The notes: generated from the sequence alone by a model not told the origin. Positions 47,322 through 59,943 are shown, counted from the first letter of the stretch. The stretch: 64,000 bases of DNA from Siphonodentalium dalli (GCA_032622095.1 CP136064.1:40823912-40887911); one strand, 5' to 3'. Made by a program: numbers and translations.

Positions 47322-47600
47322 TACGATTAAAATCGTAAGTGGGGAAAATCGTAGGTGGAGAAATCGTAGCTTGCCCGCAGACGCTACTGTGCTGCGATCT
47401 TTGCAGCTACGATTTTCGTGGTATTTACAACATGACCAGTGCGACAGTGGTCATGTGACAGCTACGATCGCACGCGTTGCCAAAGTCACGCCACGATTTT
47501 CCTGGTAAAATCAAACAGTGCTTGATTGCTACGATATTTCCGTGGGCATGCGCATTGGATGCTTCCTCGTGCGATTTTCCCCACTTACGATTTTAATCGC
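47322..47600. mobile_element. Inverted-repeat element with ATCGTA-rich arms
   Basis: TACGATTAAAATCGTAAGTG and GGGAAAATCG at the left are mirrored by CGATTTTCCCC and ACTTACGATTTTAATCG at the right. Inside, GCTACGATTTT-type words repeat in both directions. More GC-rich than its surroundings. Confidence 0.75.
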
Positions 47601-47888
47601 AGCGTGTGCGGTGGCACTAAGGAATGAGAACCAGGCCTAAAGTAAGAAAAACTCAATAAATATTATGACCGAATATTATCAATTACAATCATGCATACCT
47701 TGTAAAGTAGTGTCATCATGTGAATTATTATACAACTTGTACATGTACATTTAAACTTGTCATGAAATAGGCTCATTATTAAGCCTTTCTATACTAAATG
47801 GATTCTCCCATTCAGTTATAAAATTATACGTTGGAACGGTCTATTATAACAATTTGGGAGAGGTGTTCATGTAATAAAATTAGTCACC

Positions 47889-48131
47889 TAGATTATGCAT
47901 TTTATCTTCTGCAAATTAGGGGATATAGAAACTTCCCAGAAGAGAAAAAGTAACTAAAACAATGTTAATTTGAGACTATAATTATATACTTCCCAGAAGA
48001 TGAGGCCTGAGTAGGTTTAGGTCCCCAGAGAGTGAATTTGGTGATGTTGGCCGCTGTGCAGGATAGCATCACTAAATTCACCTTCTGAGGACCTCATTCT
48101 GCAAATGACAGACACACTATTTGCAGACTTG
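47889..48131. mobile_element. Family E-type element, copy E9, 5'-truncated
   Basis: Carries GATTATGCATTTTATCTTC, the GGGGATATAGAAAC block, CCAGAGAGTGAATTTGGTG and the right terminus GACACACTATTTGCAGACTTG. The left terminus is missing. Confidence 0.7.
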
Positions 48132-48530
48132 AGTTTATCAGCAAGTGACAGTCTCCCTGATGCACTAGCTTCAGTGCTAACTTTGTAGATGACCAATAGA
48201 TTGTAACCAATTATCTTTACTCATGCATGAAAATACTAGATAGGAATTCTAAATATATTTTTTGTAGATCTTAGTTTGTTTCCTCTATTTCTGCACCCTT
48301 GGTTGATATTCAATGAAGTAAAATTCAGCTGTAAACGTCTTTACAAAAAGGGGTAATATTTATGATCGGAAAGTTTTATCATTTATAATATGATACCTTA
48401 CTTACAAATTTGTGCTGCACAGTCTGCACTATCTTACACACATCACCATCTGTGCAAATTCAAAGCTGGGCAAAAAATATTCATACAGATTTTATGAGTT
48501 TTATGAATCTGTTACGGTTGTTCCTATTAA

Positions 48531-48838
48531 CCCTTTAATGCCTGGAGATGTGCTGCTGCAGCATTAAATATCCTAGTAGAGGGAGTAGTTGGGTGCGAAG
48601 TGTGCGGGATTTGCACCTGGGATGGTCAAAAAGATCGATTGATCTCCTTCACCCCCCACATAAAGATCCTGTGCCAGTGGAACCATAGGGAGCCTCGCAT
48701 ATATAAGAGAATGCTCTGGCTTACAAGGTCAAGGTATATATTGTAAGGTAAATGTATTCTCTTATATATGCGAGGCTTATATAAGAGAATGCATTGGCAC
48801 AGGGTTTTCGCAAAATTTCAGGAGCTCCAGTCACAGTA
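48531..48838 (+). mobile_element. Family C-like hairpin element, copy C4, worn
   Basis: TTAA at 48527-48530; begins CCCTTTAATGCCTGGAG. Holds a half hairpin module (about 48680-48720) and a shortened one (about 48751-48797). The right terminus is worn near TCACAGTATTAA. Confidence 0.65.
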
Positions 48839-49246
48839 TTAATGAATCACAATTAGTAATTATCCGTAAGATTATTTCTACATCCCTTTGCTCCCATTTG
48901 ACTGCACTATATACTGCAGTCAGTGCACCAAAAGTCAGACGATGTTTAAATGATGTTATTAGTTCACAATTACAAGAGTGTGAGTGTACTTAGCTGAATT
49001 TAATAACTAGATAATTGATAAATACTAAGTAATTAGTCACCACAGTAGAATTTATTGTAATTTGTCAAACGAGGCAATTATTTCAAGGTGGGAGGGATTA
49101 AACAATATACAGCCATGAAAACTTACGATTAATTACCCATTCTGAGTTAGTGATCATTCAGGCAAATTACCAAGATAACTATTTATTGTGCGGTTGTGAA
49201 AATGGATAGGTCTGTACCTCCCGGTCTAGTAATATTTAGTATATAA

Positions 49247-49463
49247 CCCTTTTAGTGCCAGGGGCCGATCTCATCGGCCCTAATTTATGGTCTGTAGAGT
49301 GCCCTAAAAAAAAATGATTTAAAAAATAAAATAAAAAATTGGGTTAGGCCAATGCATTCTCTTATATATGTGAGGCGACCTATGGTCGACTCGCATATAT
49401 AAGAGAATGCATTGGCACAGGGTATATGGGTCGATACAAATATTGGACTTGGCACTGAAAGGG
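49247..49463 (-). mobile_element. Family B hairpin element, copy B3
   Basis: The right end ACTTGGCACTGAAAGGG then TTAA (49464-49467); the left end CCCTTTTAGTGCCAGGGGCC with its TTAA changed to ATAA. One hairpin module at 49349-49415. Confidence 0.85.
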
Positions 49464-49857
49464 TTAACCGTTTCTTTACTAAATGGATTCTCCGACTCAA
49501 TTAAAGTGATGTGAAACATCCTGGTAGGGTGGTCAAATAGAAATGGAAAATATCTTGTTCAAAGTGGTAATTTTCAGAAATATTATATCCAAATAGACAA
49601 CACACACCGTCATTCTTGTATATTAATTAAATGCCGTGACTCACGATGGCGAAATCATTTTCGTTAGTTTATCGCTGATAGATGTGTCCTGAATCAAGTA
49701 GTAAATATTTACAATTGAGCATTGTTCAAACGATGTTTTCTATGGAGTGGTACGTCGATTTGATTAAGATTTTCAGCGATGTTAGTAGAATGTTACATTC
49801 CTCCAGTTGGCATAGCACCCGAATACTGACATCAGTTTCACATACCCAAACAAGGTA

Positions 49858-50070
49858 CAGTAATGCCCTAATTAATCGACTCCCTAACCACAGCAGAATT
49901 ATGGGTAACTTTTCAGGATTTAGTTGGAAATATGGCTTGTTGCCATTCATCTGAAAGCTCTCACTGAGAGCTTTCCGATGAATGGCATCAAGCCATATTT
50001 CCGACTAAATCCTGAAAAGTTACCCATAATTCTGCTGTGGTTAGGGAGTCGATTAATTAGGGCATTACTG
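49858..50070. mobile_element. Family F foldback MITE, copy F5
   Basis: TA (49856-49857) then CAGTAATGCCCTAATTAATC; right end GGGCATTACTG then TA (50071-50072). 213 bp, the same length as F1 and F4. The ORFs on both strands here read the palindrome. Confidence 0.92.
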
Positions 50071-50163
50071 TACATAATATGTCTTTAAGAATGATAATGG
50101 AATGGTCTATTGTTCATTTCAAGGGAAGTTCAGGATATATAAGTAGACTGATGTTGTTACAAG

Positions 50164-50299
50164 CAAGCCTTGAAATAGGGTGTCTGTCATTTGCAGAATG
50201 AGGTTCCCAGAGGGTGAATTTGGTAGCGGGGTAGCATCACCAAATTCACCCTCTGGGGACCTCATTCTGCAAATGACAGACACCCTATTTCAAGGCTTG
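50164..50299. mobile_element. Family E minimal element, copy E10, perfect 8-bp duplication
   Basis: CAAGCCTTGAAATAGGGTG to CACCCTATTTCAAGGCTTG, 136 bp. Flanked by GTTACAAG at 50156-50163 and 50300-50307. The arms are nearly perfect complements, so this is a young copy. Confidence 0.95.
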
Positions 50300-51069
50300 G
50301 TTACAAGCGCAGAATTATTCCTATTCATTGGTGAGAAATGTTCAGATAATAAGTTGAACAAGTGGCATATGTGTGTGAACTTAGTTTTGTCTATTTTTTT
50401 TTAAAGCAATTTCGATACCTCTTGTTTGATAACTTGAACAAGCGTCAATCGATTTTATTGATATTTGGTTTATGGATCATTTACAACAATATTTCTATCA
50501 AGTTTGAAAACCTTGCAGTCGGATTATTTTTACCTGAGTTATGGCCCATTGTCTATTTTTAGCAGATTCTTAACACATAAAAATAAATGGAACAAATTCC
50601 AATAATTTTTGGTCGAGTTTAACCCTTTCTACACTAAATGAATTCTTCCAGTCAGTTAAAAAAGTGTACTGGAAGAATGGTCTGTTATTGATTTGGAGGG
50701 ATGTTCAGGTGATAAAAGCAGTGAACATATATATAAAACTGCAAAAGGAGCCCTATTTATTGAGGGAAATTTTTAGATAATAAGTTCAACCTGGTTCAAT
50801 GGTCGAGTGATGAACTTATTATCTGAACATTTCCTATGGGATACTCATCAATGATGCTTTAGTATAGATATGGTTAACTCAACCTATATCTTGGCGAGGT
50901 TGGTTCGTGGGTGCCTACAGATGGTGATAATGAACAAATATCAATTTATTCGGTATATGAAACTTACTCAACAATGTCTTGATCAAGTTTGAAAACTAGT
51001 CAGGTCCAGCTATTTTAGGTGGAGTTATGGCCCTCAAAAGTGTTGTGTATGATAGCTAGTTACAAAATA
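50300..51069. other. Intergenic, with a worn inverted repeat
   Basis: AACCCTTTCTACACTAAATG at about 50621 begins a worn inverted repeat that may end near 50877 (GGTTAA); similar phrases lie at about 34218 and 47783. No gene recognised. Confidence 0.45.
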
Positions 51070-51900
51070 ATTTAAATGCATTATCAATACAAGCCCATGT
51101 TTGGCATAGCTGCCAAAAGTCGACCCCGCATCTCTGATGCCATTCTTGTTAAATTCTTTTCTGAGAGTCACTCTTTTGGGCAAACTCAACGAGTATCATC
51201 TTCGATGTGCAACCCTTGTTTTTCTACCCGTATAACCTATGAAAATGGTAGATATCTCAACCAATGGTTGTCAGATCTCAATGAAATTTGGTATGGATGT
51301 TCACTACTATGAGGACATTAATTTGTTCAATCGTTTTGTTCAGGTTTTCAGTTCTAGAGTTATGCATCTTTTTTAACAGGAAATGTTGTTTTTTTGTCAG
51401 TCCGAGTAGATATCTTCACTTACAGTTGTCAGATCTCAATGAAATTTTGTATGGATATTTATTATTATGAGGACATTCAATGGAGTGTTCAATCGTTTTG
51501 TTCGGGTTTTCCATTCTAGAGCTATTCGTCTGGAAATGTTTTTATTTGTCCATCCAAGCAGATATCTCAGCCACAGGTTGTCAGATCTCAATGAAATTTG
51601 ATATGGATATTCACCATAATGATGGCATTCAGACGAGTGTTCAATTCTTTTATTGGGGTTTTCTGTTCTAGAATTATTCATCTTTGTTTTTCTGGAAATG
51701 TTTTATTTTGTGTCTGTCCAAGCAGATATCTCAAACATGTTGTCAGATCTCAATGAAATTTGGTATGGATGTTCACAACTATCAGGACATTCTATGGAGT
51801 AATCAATCGTTTTGTTCAGGTTTTCCCGTTTAGAGTTATTAATCTTTGTTTGTCTGAAAATGTAAAAAAAAATTTGTCTGTCCCATCTGAGTATCTCAGC
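51070..51900 (+). repeat. Tandem array of about 165-190-bp units, mollusc-type repeat
   Basis: Four or more units share TTGTCAGATCTCAATGAAAT, ATGGATGTTCAC or ATGGATATT, and CAATCGTTTTGTTCAGGTT. The same unit occurs once at 10070-10180. ORFs on both strands are shadows of the repeat. Confidence 0.8.
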
Positions 51901-51971
51901 CATGGGTTATAAGTATGCCACACAGGGGCATGTACCATGTGACAGCCCAGCTCTTTTTCTTGCTTCCTTAA

Positions 51972-52353
51972 CCCTTTACCCAACAGAACGGTCCTGTGCC
52001 AAACCATTCTCTTATATATGCGAGTCGACCATAGGTCGCCTCGCATATATAAGAGAATGCATTGGCTTAACACATTAAAAATTATAAAATTGTTAAAGAA
52101 TGTAAGAAAAAATGGTAAAAAGTGTTAAAAAAAGATTTTTTTTAGGCCAATGCATTCTCTTATATATGCGAGGCGACCTATGGTCGACTCGCATATATAA
52201 GAGAATACATTGGCACAGGGCATAACTGTAACTATCACAATGTGGTCAAGGAGCCGGTTCCAATGATATCCATATTTGTATGGTTCTATTGAGACAGACC
52301 GAAGATATTTTAGGCTGTTGAAGCTTTATTTGGCCGGTTTGTTGGGTAAAGGG
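51972..52353 (-). mobile_element. Family A hairpin element, copy A5 (TTAA-flanked)
   Basis: TTAA at 51968-51971 and 52354-52357; hairpin modules at 51999-52065 and 52147-52213. Same orientation as A3. Confidence 0.9.
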
Positions 52354-52357
52354 TTAA

Positions 52358-53112
52358 TGACAAGCCCCTGTGTGTTGGCCTAATGTGTTGTGCACCTTAC
52401 CGACTGAGCCATCATCTCCCCACTGTTTTGAAAGCTGAAAGCAACAGGTCATGTAATGAGTGAAAATTTATTGCCAATTGGCATGAATAATTCAACACCG
52501 ACATGGATAGAATAATTCAATGCAGATAATCAGATGAGAAAACCTTAGTAGTCATTGTCATTCTTGTTACATTAAGTATGCTAATCATAGCAGCTAACAA
52601 CACTCTGTCAAAGCTCTCACTTGAAATGACTTGACCGATTTAAACCAACAACCCTACATTTATCCCACTAGACATTCGATACCCCATGAAATGCATTGTT
52701 ATGAATAAAACCCACCAACAATCCTCTAGCCTCAATGGTGTTAATGTATAGAGAGATCACATATTTATCTAATGACACTTTAAATTACAAATTTCCTATA
52801 CTACCTCTGTATGACCTTATGTAAATATGCTCTCATGGACTGATAGATCTCATTTGAGCAATGATATTTCAATTATTGCCTATGTAGTCATCCGGTCGAT
52901 GGATTAGTACACACAAGATATCTGCTTGTATTAACATTCAAAGTGAGTATTTTTTTATATGCTTCATATATTAGTGTGTGTTTCTGTTTATTTCATACAC
53001 AAGTAATCCCTCTGTGGTGAAATATAACACATATCATAAGATAAAGAAAACAGATCAATATCTAATTTAGTGTGTCACTTCCCGGAACTTTTCTGTATAT
53101 AAATTCATTATT
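52358..53112. other. Intergenic, no recognised feature
   Basis: AT-rich and non-coding. Confidence 0.5.
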
Positions 53113-53116
53113 TTAA

Positions 53117-53420
53117 AAGGGGACTGTACACTAAATCCGGACTTTTATGGCACCATCTAGAATTTTAGCCATGAATGAGTGGAAAATACACTCATTTACT
53201 TTATGAATGATGTAAAACAACACGGTAATTAAAATGAGTTTATGGCTTGAATCATTAACTCTTTGTTATAATTACCATGTTGTTTGCCCTGTTCATAGAG
53301 CACATGAGTGTAGTTTGTACACATCCATGGCTCAAATCCATTCATTTGTTACATATATTATGTTGAGTATAAAAGAAATGCTCCCATAAATGGCCGGATT
53401 TAGTGTATACAGTACCCCTT
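53117..53420. mobile_element. TIR element with AAGGGG(T)ACTGTA ends, foldback centre
   Basis: AAGGGGACTGTACACTAAAT at the left; ATTTAGTGTATACAGTACC then CCTT at the right. TTAA at 53113-53116 on the left only. Large internal mirror: TTTATGAATGATGTAAAACA ... and AATTACCATGTTGTTTG. Confidence 0.75.
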
Positions 53421-53529
53421 TCAGTCGGAGAGACCAGTCAACAAGGAGATATTTTTATTTCTATTTTTGTCCACAAACAGACAGGAATTAATATTTTTAG
53501 AACATTACATCTGTGATATGTGTGTGGTT

Positions 53530-54110
53530 TTTAGCTCACCTGAGACGAAGTCTCCGGTGGAGCTATAGTCATCACTCCTCGTCCGTCCGTCCGTCCGTCT
53601 GTCAAGAATAATCTTCTCGTCCCGAACTGTAAGACGTAACGTGTTCATATTTGGTGTGGATGTTCCCTAGGTGAATCACATTCAGATTTGTTCAAATGAG
53701 ATCACTGAGTGAAATAGTTGTGAAAGCAGGGCCATAACTCGATTCCTCCATAGTAATTCTTAAGAATGACTTCTTTTACTGAACTATAAGGCCGTATGGA
53801 TTCATATTTGGTGTGGATGTTCCCTAGTTGACTCACATTCAGATTTGTTAAAATGAGGTCACCAGGTTGATTAGTTGAGAAACCAGGGCCATAACTCTAT
53901 TCCTCCATAGTAATTCTTAGAATGACTTCTTCTTTTGAACCATTTGACCGATTTAGCTTACATTTGGTATGGAGAGTCCTTGTGTGACTGGGGTTCAGAT
54001 TTGTTCAAATGGGGTCACTGGGTCAAATAGGGGCAGGGCCCAGGGACATAACTCTTTTAAAAAAAAATTTAAATCCTTGCCCCCCCCCCCCCCCCCAACC
54101 CCTCCCCACC
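53530..54110 (+). repeat. Mollusc-type AGCTCACCTGAG repeat with poly-C end
   Basis: Starts TTTTTAGCTCACCTGAGACG, then GTCCGTCCGTCCGTCC. Three diverged units follow with CATATTTGGTGTGGATGTTC and GGGCCATAACTCGATTCCTC. Ends in a C run (about 54081-54098). A second, shorter copy begins at 55345. Confidence 0.8.
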
Positions 54111-54430
54111 ACCACCACTGCATGTCCCTGCCACCCCACACCAGATCCCTGCAAGGTTCACCCCATTAAAAGCCTTACATTTTAGTTATATGACATGCCA
54201 GGAACTGACCAGCCTTACTTCTCACAGCTGTGTGTCCAGTCATTATAAAGTAACTTTTATCTCAATATCCACATTTATCAGGCTAAGAGAGAAAGAGGTG
54301 TGTGAATGAAATTTAATCCTATGTGTTTACAGCAATCTCAAATACAACTCTAACTTTTTGACAGTTTACACATTTATTATTAGTATTAACCATTTCATTA
54401 CCAGAGCTATGCTGGTACAGCAATAAAGAC

Positions 54431-54995
54431 CCTGCACCAGTGTATTCTCCTATATATAAGAGAATACACTGGGGTTCAAGATCAAGGAAATATTGTTAGG
54501 CCAATATAGTCAGACATCCAAATAAATCACACATGTCCTATTCTCGCAGGGATGTCCCCACATGTTTGGGGAGGGGGCAAATTTCTCAGATTTGTTCATT
54601 GAGATGTAATTTTTTCCCCAAAACCAATTACATATACTAAAATAAAATGAATATAAAATAATAGACCATTGATCAGAGAAATGATCTTCTAGTTTTAATA
54701 TTTGTCCAATATTTATTATTTTATAACAAGGTACTAGTATCATGCCAGTGCATTGTGTTATATATGTGAGTGTCCCATAGGTAGCCTCACCTAAGAGAAT
54801 GCACTGGCTTTCAAGGTTAAGGAAATATTGTTAGGCAAATGTAGACAAGCATCCAAATAAACCACAGATGTCCTATTCTTGCAGGGATGTCCCCATGGGT
54901 TGAGGGGGTGGAATTAGCAGATTTGTTCAATGAGATGTAATTTGTTTTCTCAAAATTAATTATTTAGACTAAAATGAATATAAAATAGTAAACTA
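54431..54995. repeat. Tandem duplication of a worn hairpin element plus flank
   Basis: 54431-54665 and 54742-54995 share, in order, a worn hairpin module, AAGGAAATATTGTTAGGC, CATCCAAATAAAYCACA, GCAGGGATGTCCCCA and ATGAATATAAAATAAT or a variant. The family C-type start ACCATTTCATTACCAG lies just before copy 1. Confidence 0.8.
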
Positions 54996-55235
54996 CTTAA
55001 TTTTTTAACCCCCAGATTACATTATATAAAATATATGCCATATTATATACCATTTGAAAGAGGAAGCTCCAAAACATTGTATTATCAACTTATCCAGTAT
55101 AATAAACTGTGGACATGTTTTTATTGAGTTGCCAAAGAGTTTTGTCATCTAGATTGCAGTAAAAAGAAAAATTATTTTCAATGCAGGGAGAATAACTCTA
55201 TATATTAAAGATGGAGTTCTTCCCCTTCCATTAAA

Positions 55236-55319
55236 AAAGTTTGAATTCTGTTGCATTCTGGGATTCAAAGCCCCCCCCCCCCCCCTTTGAATCCCAGAAT
55301 GCAACAGAATTCAAACTTT
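55236..55319. repeat. Perfect 35-bp inverted repeat with a 15-C loop
   Basis: Left arm 55236-55270, right arm 55285-55319, exactly complementary; the arm contains AATTCTGTTGCATTCTGGGA. Between them lies a pure C run (55271-55285, its last base pairing in the right arm). No target duplication is evident. Confidence 0.95.
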
Positions 55320-56120
55320 CATCCTATAATTTCAGTAGTTTTTGGCTCACCTGAGACGAAGTCTCCGGTGGAGCTATAGTCATCACTCCTCGTCCGTCAG
55401 TCAACAATTCTTTAAACTTCTCCTCTGGAACCATAAGACCGTATGGGTTCATATTTGGTGTGGCTGACATTTTTATAAACATTTCCTGGAGATCTGCTAG
55501 AGGTCATTAATTCCCAATTACAACATCAATCTATCATATGCATTGTTCAAATCTTTCAACAGGACATTTAACTCTCCCACACCCACCACTTCACCAGAAC
55601 ATATTTGGCAAACTTGAAAAGTGTTCTTTGAAAGAACCACCAGCTCTATTTGTTCACATTTAATATTGAGGCTCCTTTGGTGATGTGTGATTCAGATTTG
55701 TTTAATCAGAGTCGCCAGGTCATGTAGGTGCAACGCCAGCTACATTACTCTTTCTGTCCATAGTAATTCATGATACGTCTTCTATGCAAGAATGAAATGG
55801 CCTATTTTGCTTATATTTGGTATGAAATTACCTTGGGTGACAGATTTGTGAAAATGGCATCACAAAGTCGAATAAGGGCATTGCCAGAGACATAACTATT
55901 TCACAACATAGTAATTCTTAAAATATGTATGGAAGAGCCAAGAACTAGTTGGCTTATTTAGCATGGAATGTTCTTGTTTGACTGCAATACAGATATTTTT
56001 AATGGGGTAACCTGGAAAAATAGGGGCCAAGCGAAGGACAGTTTCCTTCTTAATATGCTTCCTTCACAAGGACCATCAGGTCTATTTTATAAAAAGGCGC
56101 TTGTTTGAGATGTCAATTGT
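55320..56120 (+). repeat. Second AGCTCACCTGAG-type repeat, diverged
   Basis: GGCTCACCTGAGACGAAGTC at about 55345 matches 53535 closely for the first 65 bp, then continues with units containing ATATTTGGT and CAGATTTG that decay to about 56080. Confidence 0.6.
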
Positions 56121-57290
56121 GTAATACCAACCTAAGACTTGGGAGTCTGGAGCTCAGTCGGGAGGGGACTTGTTGGGGGGGGGGGGTGATCAGTAGTGTA
56201 CAGTTGGTAATTTGGTCACATATCCTGTTTAGATCTTATCAGTCTTTGCAGTCTGGTGAGCGACCCCACAGTCATTGACTGTCTTGTTTATTATTGTATT
56301 GAAAATCTTATGTTTCAAGTGAAATATCTATAATACCTGAAGTTTCTCCTGTGCATTTGGGAATAATAATGCCAACTGCAACCAACCTGTCTTTAAAAAG
56401 AATTTCATATAAATTGTTATTGGAACTGTTGCCGGAAAAAGAAAGAACATCTTTAAATTGTTGAATAAAAATAGATAACTTCTGCAAATAGACTTCTTGG
56501 TATTTGCTTACATGAAAGCAGAGGGGAAGGGTATTTAAAAATACAAGATATTTCTGGGTGGTCACAGAAACCAAAACATATGATATACAGACTTTAAAAT
56601 AGATTTATATAGTCAGGTGTCAAACAATTTTGCAGGTCCAAGGGGGACTTAGAAATTTCCACACGCAAACAAACAGCATTGTTGTCATGTAATTGTTTTA
56701 GAACCCTCCCATCTGATGAAAAACATTGTAAAATTCTACCATCATGCTCTTTCGTTTGGTGCCTTCATGGCCAACAATAATCTCTATAACATTGGCTAAT
56801 TAGTATGGGTTGGCACAGGGATTGATCTGGGGAAACATTATATTCTAAAGTGGAACATTCTATGAGAAACATTAATAATTGACCAACTATCGTATAGCAA
56901 TTTGCTTCAATCATTGAATTGAATATCTAACGTGCTGTGGTGAAAGCTAACAATGTCTGGGCTCTTCTCTCTGATGTATTCTCCAAACTCCACTATATGA
57001 GGTTCATACATCCCTGATGAATACTCAATATTGGTTGGTTTATCCACTGATTAAGCTATCAACACTGTCATGGATAAACTCAACATAAAATGTAGAAAGA
57101 CACTGAATTACTCAAGGCTTGAAAAACGTGAGTTAAATCATTTATCATTGTTAGTTATATATATGCTACTTATCGTGTAATGACACCCAACCACCCTGGA
57201 CATGTAGTTTTAAGGTGCCAAAATCCTATGTTTACATTTTCAAAATAGTCATGCACTCATTGGTGGGTGAGCCTTATGTTGAATAATGGC
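56121..57290. other. Intergenic, G run only
   Basis: A G run at about 56174-56187. The ORF 56308-56574 (minus) is unsupported. Otherwise unassigned. Confidence 0.5.
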
Positions 57291-57622
57291 ATGCATAATC
57301 CGAATTAACGCTCGCAAATCACTATTTCCTTGGCTTCGGAGGTAAAAAATATTTTATTTGAGTCGAGGAAGTTCAGAGTGATCAGATATCGATGTTATGA
57401 AGAAAGAAAAAACATTCACCACCAATAATTTGACAAACCAGCAAAATTTCGTTGAAAATGTTAGTAAATAACAGGTTTTGGGCAATTTTATACTATAGTT
57501 AACTGTGGTTAGCATTATTTTTGGGCAATTACTCGATTCTGATAACTGAAGCGACATTTCAAAACAAATTGTTGTTGTTGGAATCTGATGATATGGGGAC
57601 CAGAGAATCAGATTGAGTACCT
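57291..57622 (+). mobile_element. Family G TIR element, copy G2
   Basis: ATGCATAATCCGAATTAACG at the left, CAGATTGAGTACCTTTAA at the right; the left TTAA is lost. Shares CTTCGGAGGTAAAAAAT and GAGTCGAGGAAG with G1. Confidence 0.75.
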
Positions 57623-57939
57623 TTAAAGTCCAATTCAAGTTAGACGGAAATTATAAATAAATATTAAATTTTGTCATATTTTACATTCATTTTTGGAATT
57701 TTGGCTGAGAAATTAAACTACCACTCACAGTGATACGGTCTGGAAATTTCAACTGCTGTCGGGATGAGTTAGGATTGTACCCCCCCCCCCCTCCAAAACA
57801 CCCCTTCCGCCACGTCCGTGTGTGGGTGTATTTGGAGAGGAGTGACCACTCACCTTTGGCAACATCCCTGACCCTAATTTATCCTATAATACCTGTTTTC
57901 AGTTACCTGAAAACCTGGACTCAGTTGATTGAAATAAAT

Positions 57940-59480
57940 TGATAAATGTCCCCATTATTATCATCGTTCGATGTATTGTCCGGTCCCCCCTAATACCCAC
58001 ACGCGATATATATATACGTCACTCTGAATATTGCCCCGGGGAGTATGTCGGGGCCATCAAAACAACGACTGTCACACCTCAACCGGCCGTATTCATCGGA
58101 GATCGGTGCAAATACTACTGTCTGAATGTAAAAATATCTTCATTGTCTCTAATTCAACAATTCTGGAGAGTATACATTAATGAATGAGCAGAACAACACT
58201 CCGGAAATTTTTGCCCAGCTGATTATAAGAATACGAATGCACACGTGCACATACACACGCATTCCGACACGTAGACGCCATAAATATTGTGTCCTTTAAG
58301 GGGGAGACGCACGTTTTGTATAAATCCAGCCAAAAAATTGCAAGATATTTATCTGGATCTATATGGCAAAAAATCTTGAATTTCAGATATCTTCATTGTA
58401 TGCAGACTCTGAGCAATTATTAAGAGACAACAAAGACAATGGATTTTAATACTTTGAGAGGTTGAACATTTTATTTGATTTGTTGCCCCTTTCGGTACCA
58501 AGAACTGCTAGGATAATTAATAATTTCACACAAAACTCCAATATCCAAATAGCTTGGCTGTATTAGAGTAAGCTTCATTTGTATCATAATGTTGAATTAG
58601 ACTTTTAATTGCATATATAATATAGCATCATACCCCATATATTAAAATGAAGAATAAAGCAGTCACAAATATTCCAGCCCAATGAAAACAAATGTTGATT
58701 TGCAGGTTGTCCACTCAAGCAGTGAGCAATCGATCAACGTAAATTAAGCCACAGTGTTAAGAGATATGGTGGTCAGCTTTAACTTGGTTATGAACCCATG
58801 ACCCACAACTCATCTCAGCCCAATTGCTCATTGATAAACAGGCACGGCATGAAAATTCTCAAATACAGAAAATTAACTGTGGGTAGTTTCATTTCTTAAT
58901 GAAAACAATCATTAAATTTCACAAATAAATAATAATTAAGTCTCCTCTCATGATCTTGAGATATGGATATCATGGATATATGAACTGCACTTTTGACAAA
59001 AATATATTTTACAGAAGTTCTTTATACCTGAAAACAGTGAAATTTCAGATCTTTTTCATGCCATAAAAGTAAAGTAAATGAGGTTATAATATCCAATTGG
59101 TCGATGGTTCTTAAATATTGTGTCACAATAATCGCTTGTACCAAATTTCATAAAGATATTTCTAATAGACTTTGAGAAAATCCATTTTGAAATACCATGA
59201 AATTTTGACAAAACGTGCGTCTGACCCTTACGTTGTTTTCAGTAGCTCAAACACATAATTATAATTGAAATAATGGTCTCAGTATTGTCACTATTTGATT
59301 TATTGTCCCTCCTCCTGAACCCCCATACGCGATATTACCTCACTACTTCGGAACATTGCCTCGGGGTGTCTGTCGGGGGACACTGGCCACCAAAACGAAG
59401 GGATGTCACACTTCAAACGGCCGTATTCATAGGAGATCGGTGTAAAAACTACTGTCTGAATGTAGTCGCGAATCTGGCAA
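57940..59480. repeat. Duplicated 190-bp segments flanking a TIR element
   Basis: 57955-58135 and 59275-59465 share GATGTATTGTCCGG versus GATTTATTGTCCCT, CACGCGATAT versus TACGCGATAT, CGGCCGTATTCAT and GGAGATCGGTG, and CTACTGTCTGAATGTA. Both translate to VFIGDRCK.YCLNV in the same frame, but the rest of the frames differ. Confidence 0.7.
58299..59228. mobile_element. TIR element with GACGCACGTTTTGT ends
   Basis: AAGGGGGAGACGCACGTTTT at the left, mirrored by ACAAAACGTGCGTCTGACCC. About 930 bp, no readable transposase. Sits between the two duplicated segments. Confidence 0.75.
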
Positions 59481-59943
59481 GCATCCAAGCGACACACCGT
59501 GTGGAGGAGTCGACCTAATGAATAAAGCAACATGACATAAAAGTGTTGTCATTTTCTGTGTCGGAATGATAGAGCAACAATCGTATTTTCTCGTGTAATA
59601 ATTTGGCTAATTGATTACTTCTGGAGCAGCCGATTCGATCGATTTTAGGTGGATTGATTAGTTGTGTTACTTTGTGAGGTGCCCTTGAATGTGATTGGAC
59701 AATGGCTTCGGAATATTGGAAGGTATCTATGTTAAACTTGACATGTGTGTGTTACTCCGACTTGACATATACACCGATCAGAAGTCAAGCTGATGAGTTT
59801 ACACACCGTTCGTGGGAGTGGACAAAATTGCGTTCTACATTCCTCGAAACAAGTGGGTTTTAACGCAATTTAAAGTTCAAAGACGTCCGATCGGTTTCGT
59901 GTTACCTTCATTGTCATTTATATTGTTGCTTGAGCCAATTGTA

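Noticed and set aside
56308-56574. 88-codon minus-strand ORF
   Set aside because: No family motif and no neighbouring exon; chance ORF in AT-rich DNA.
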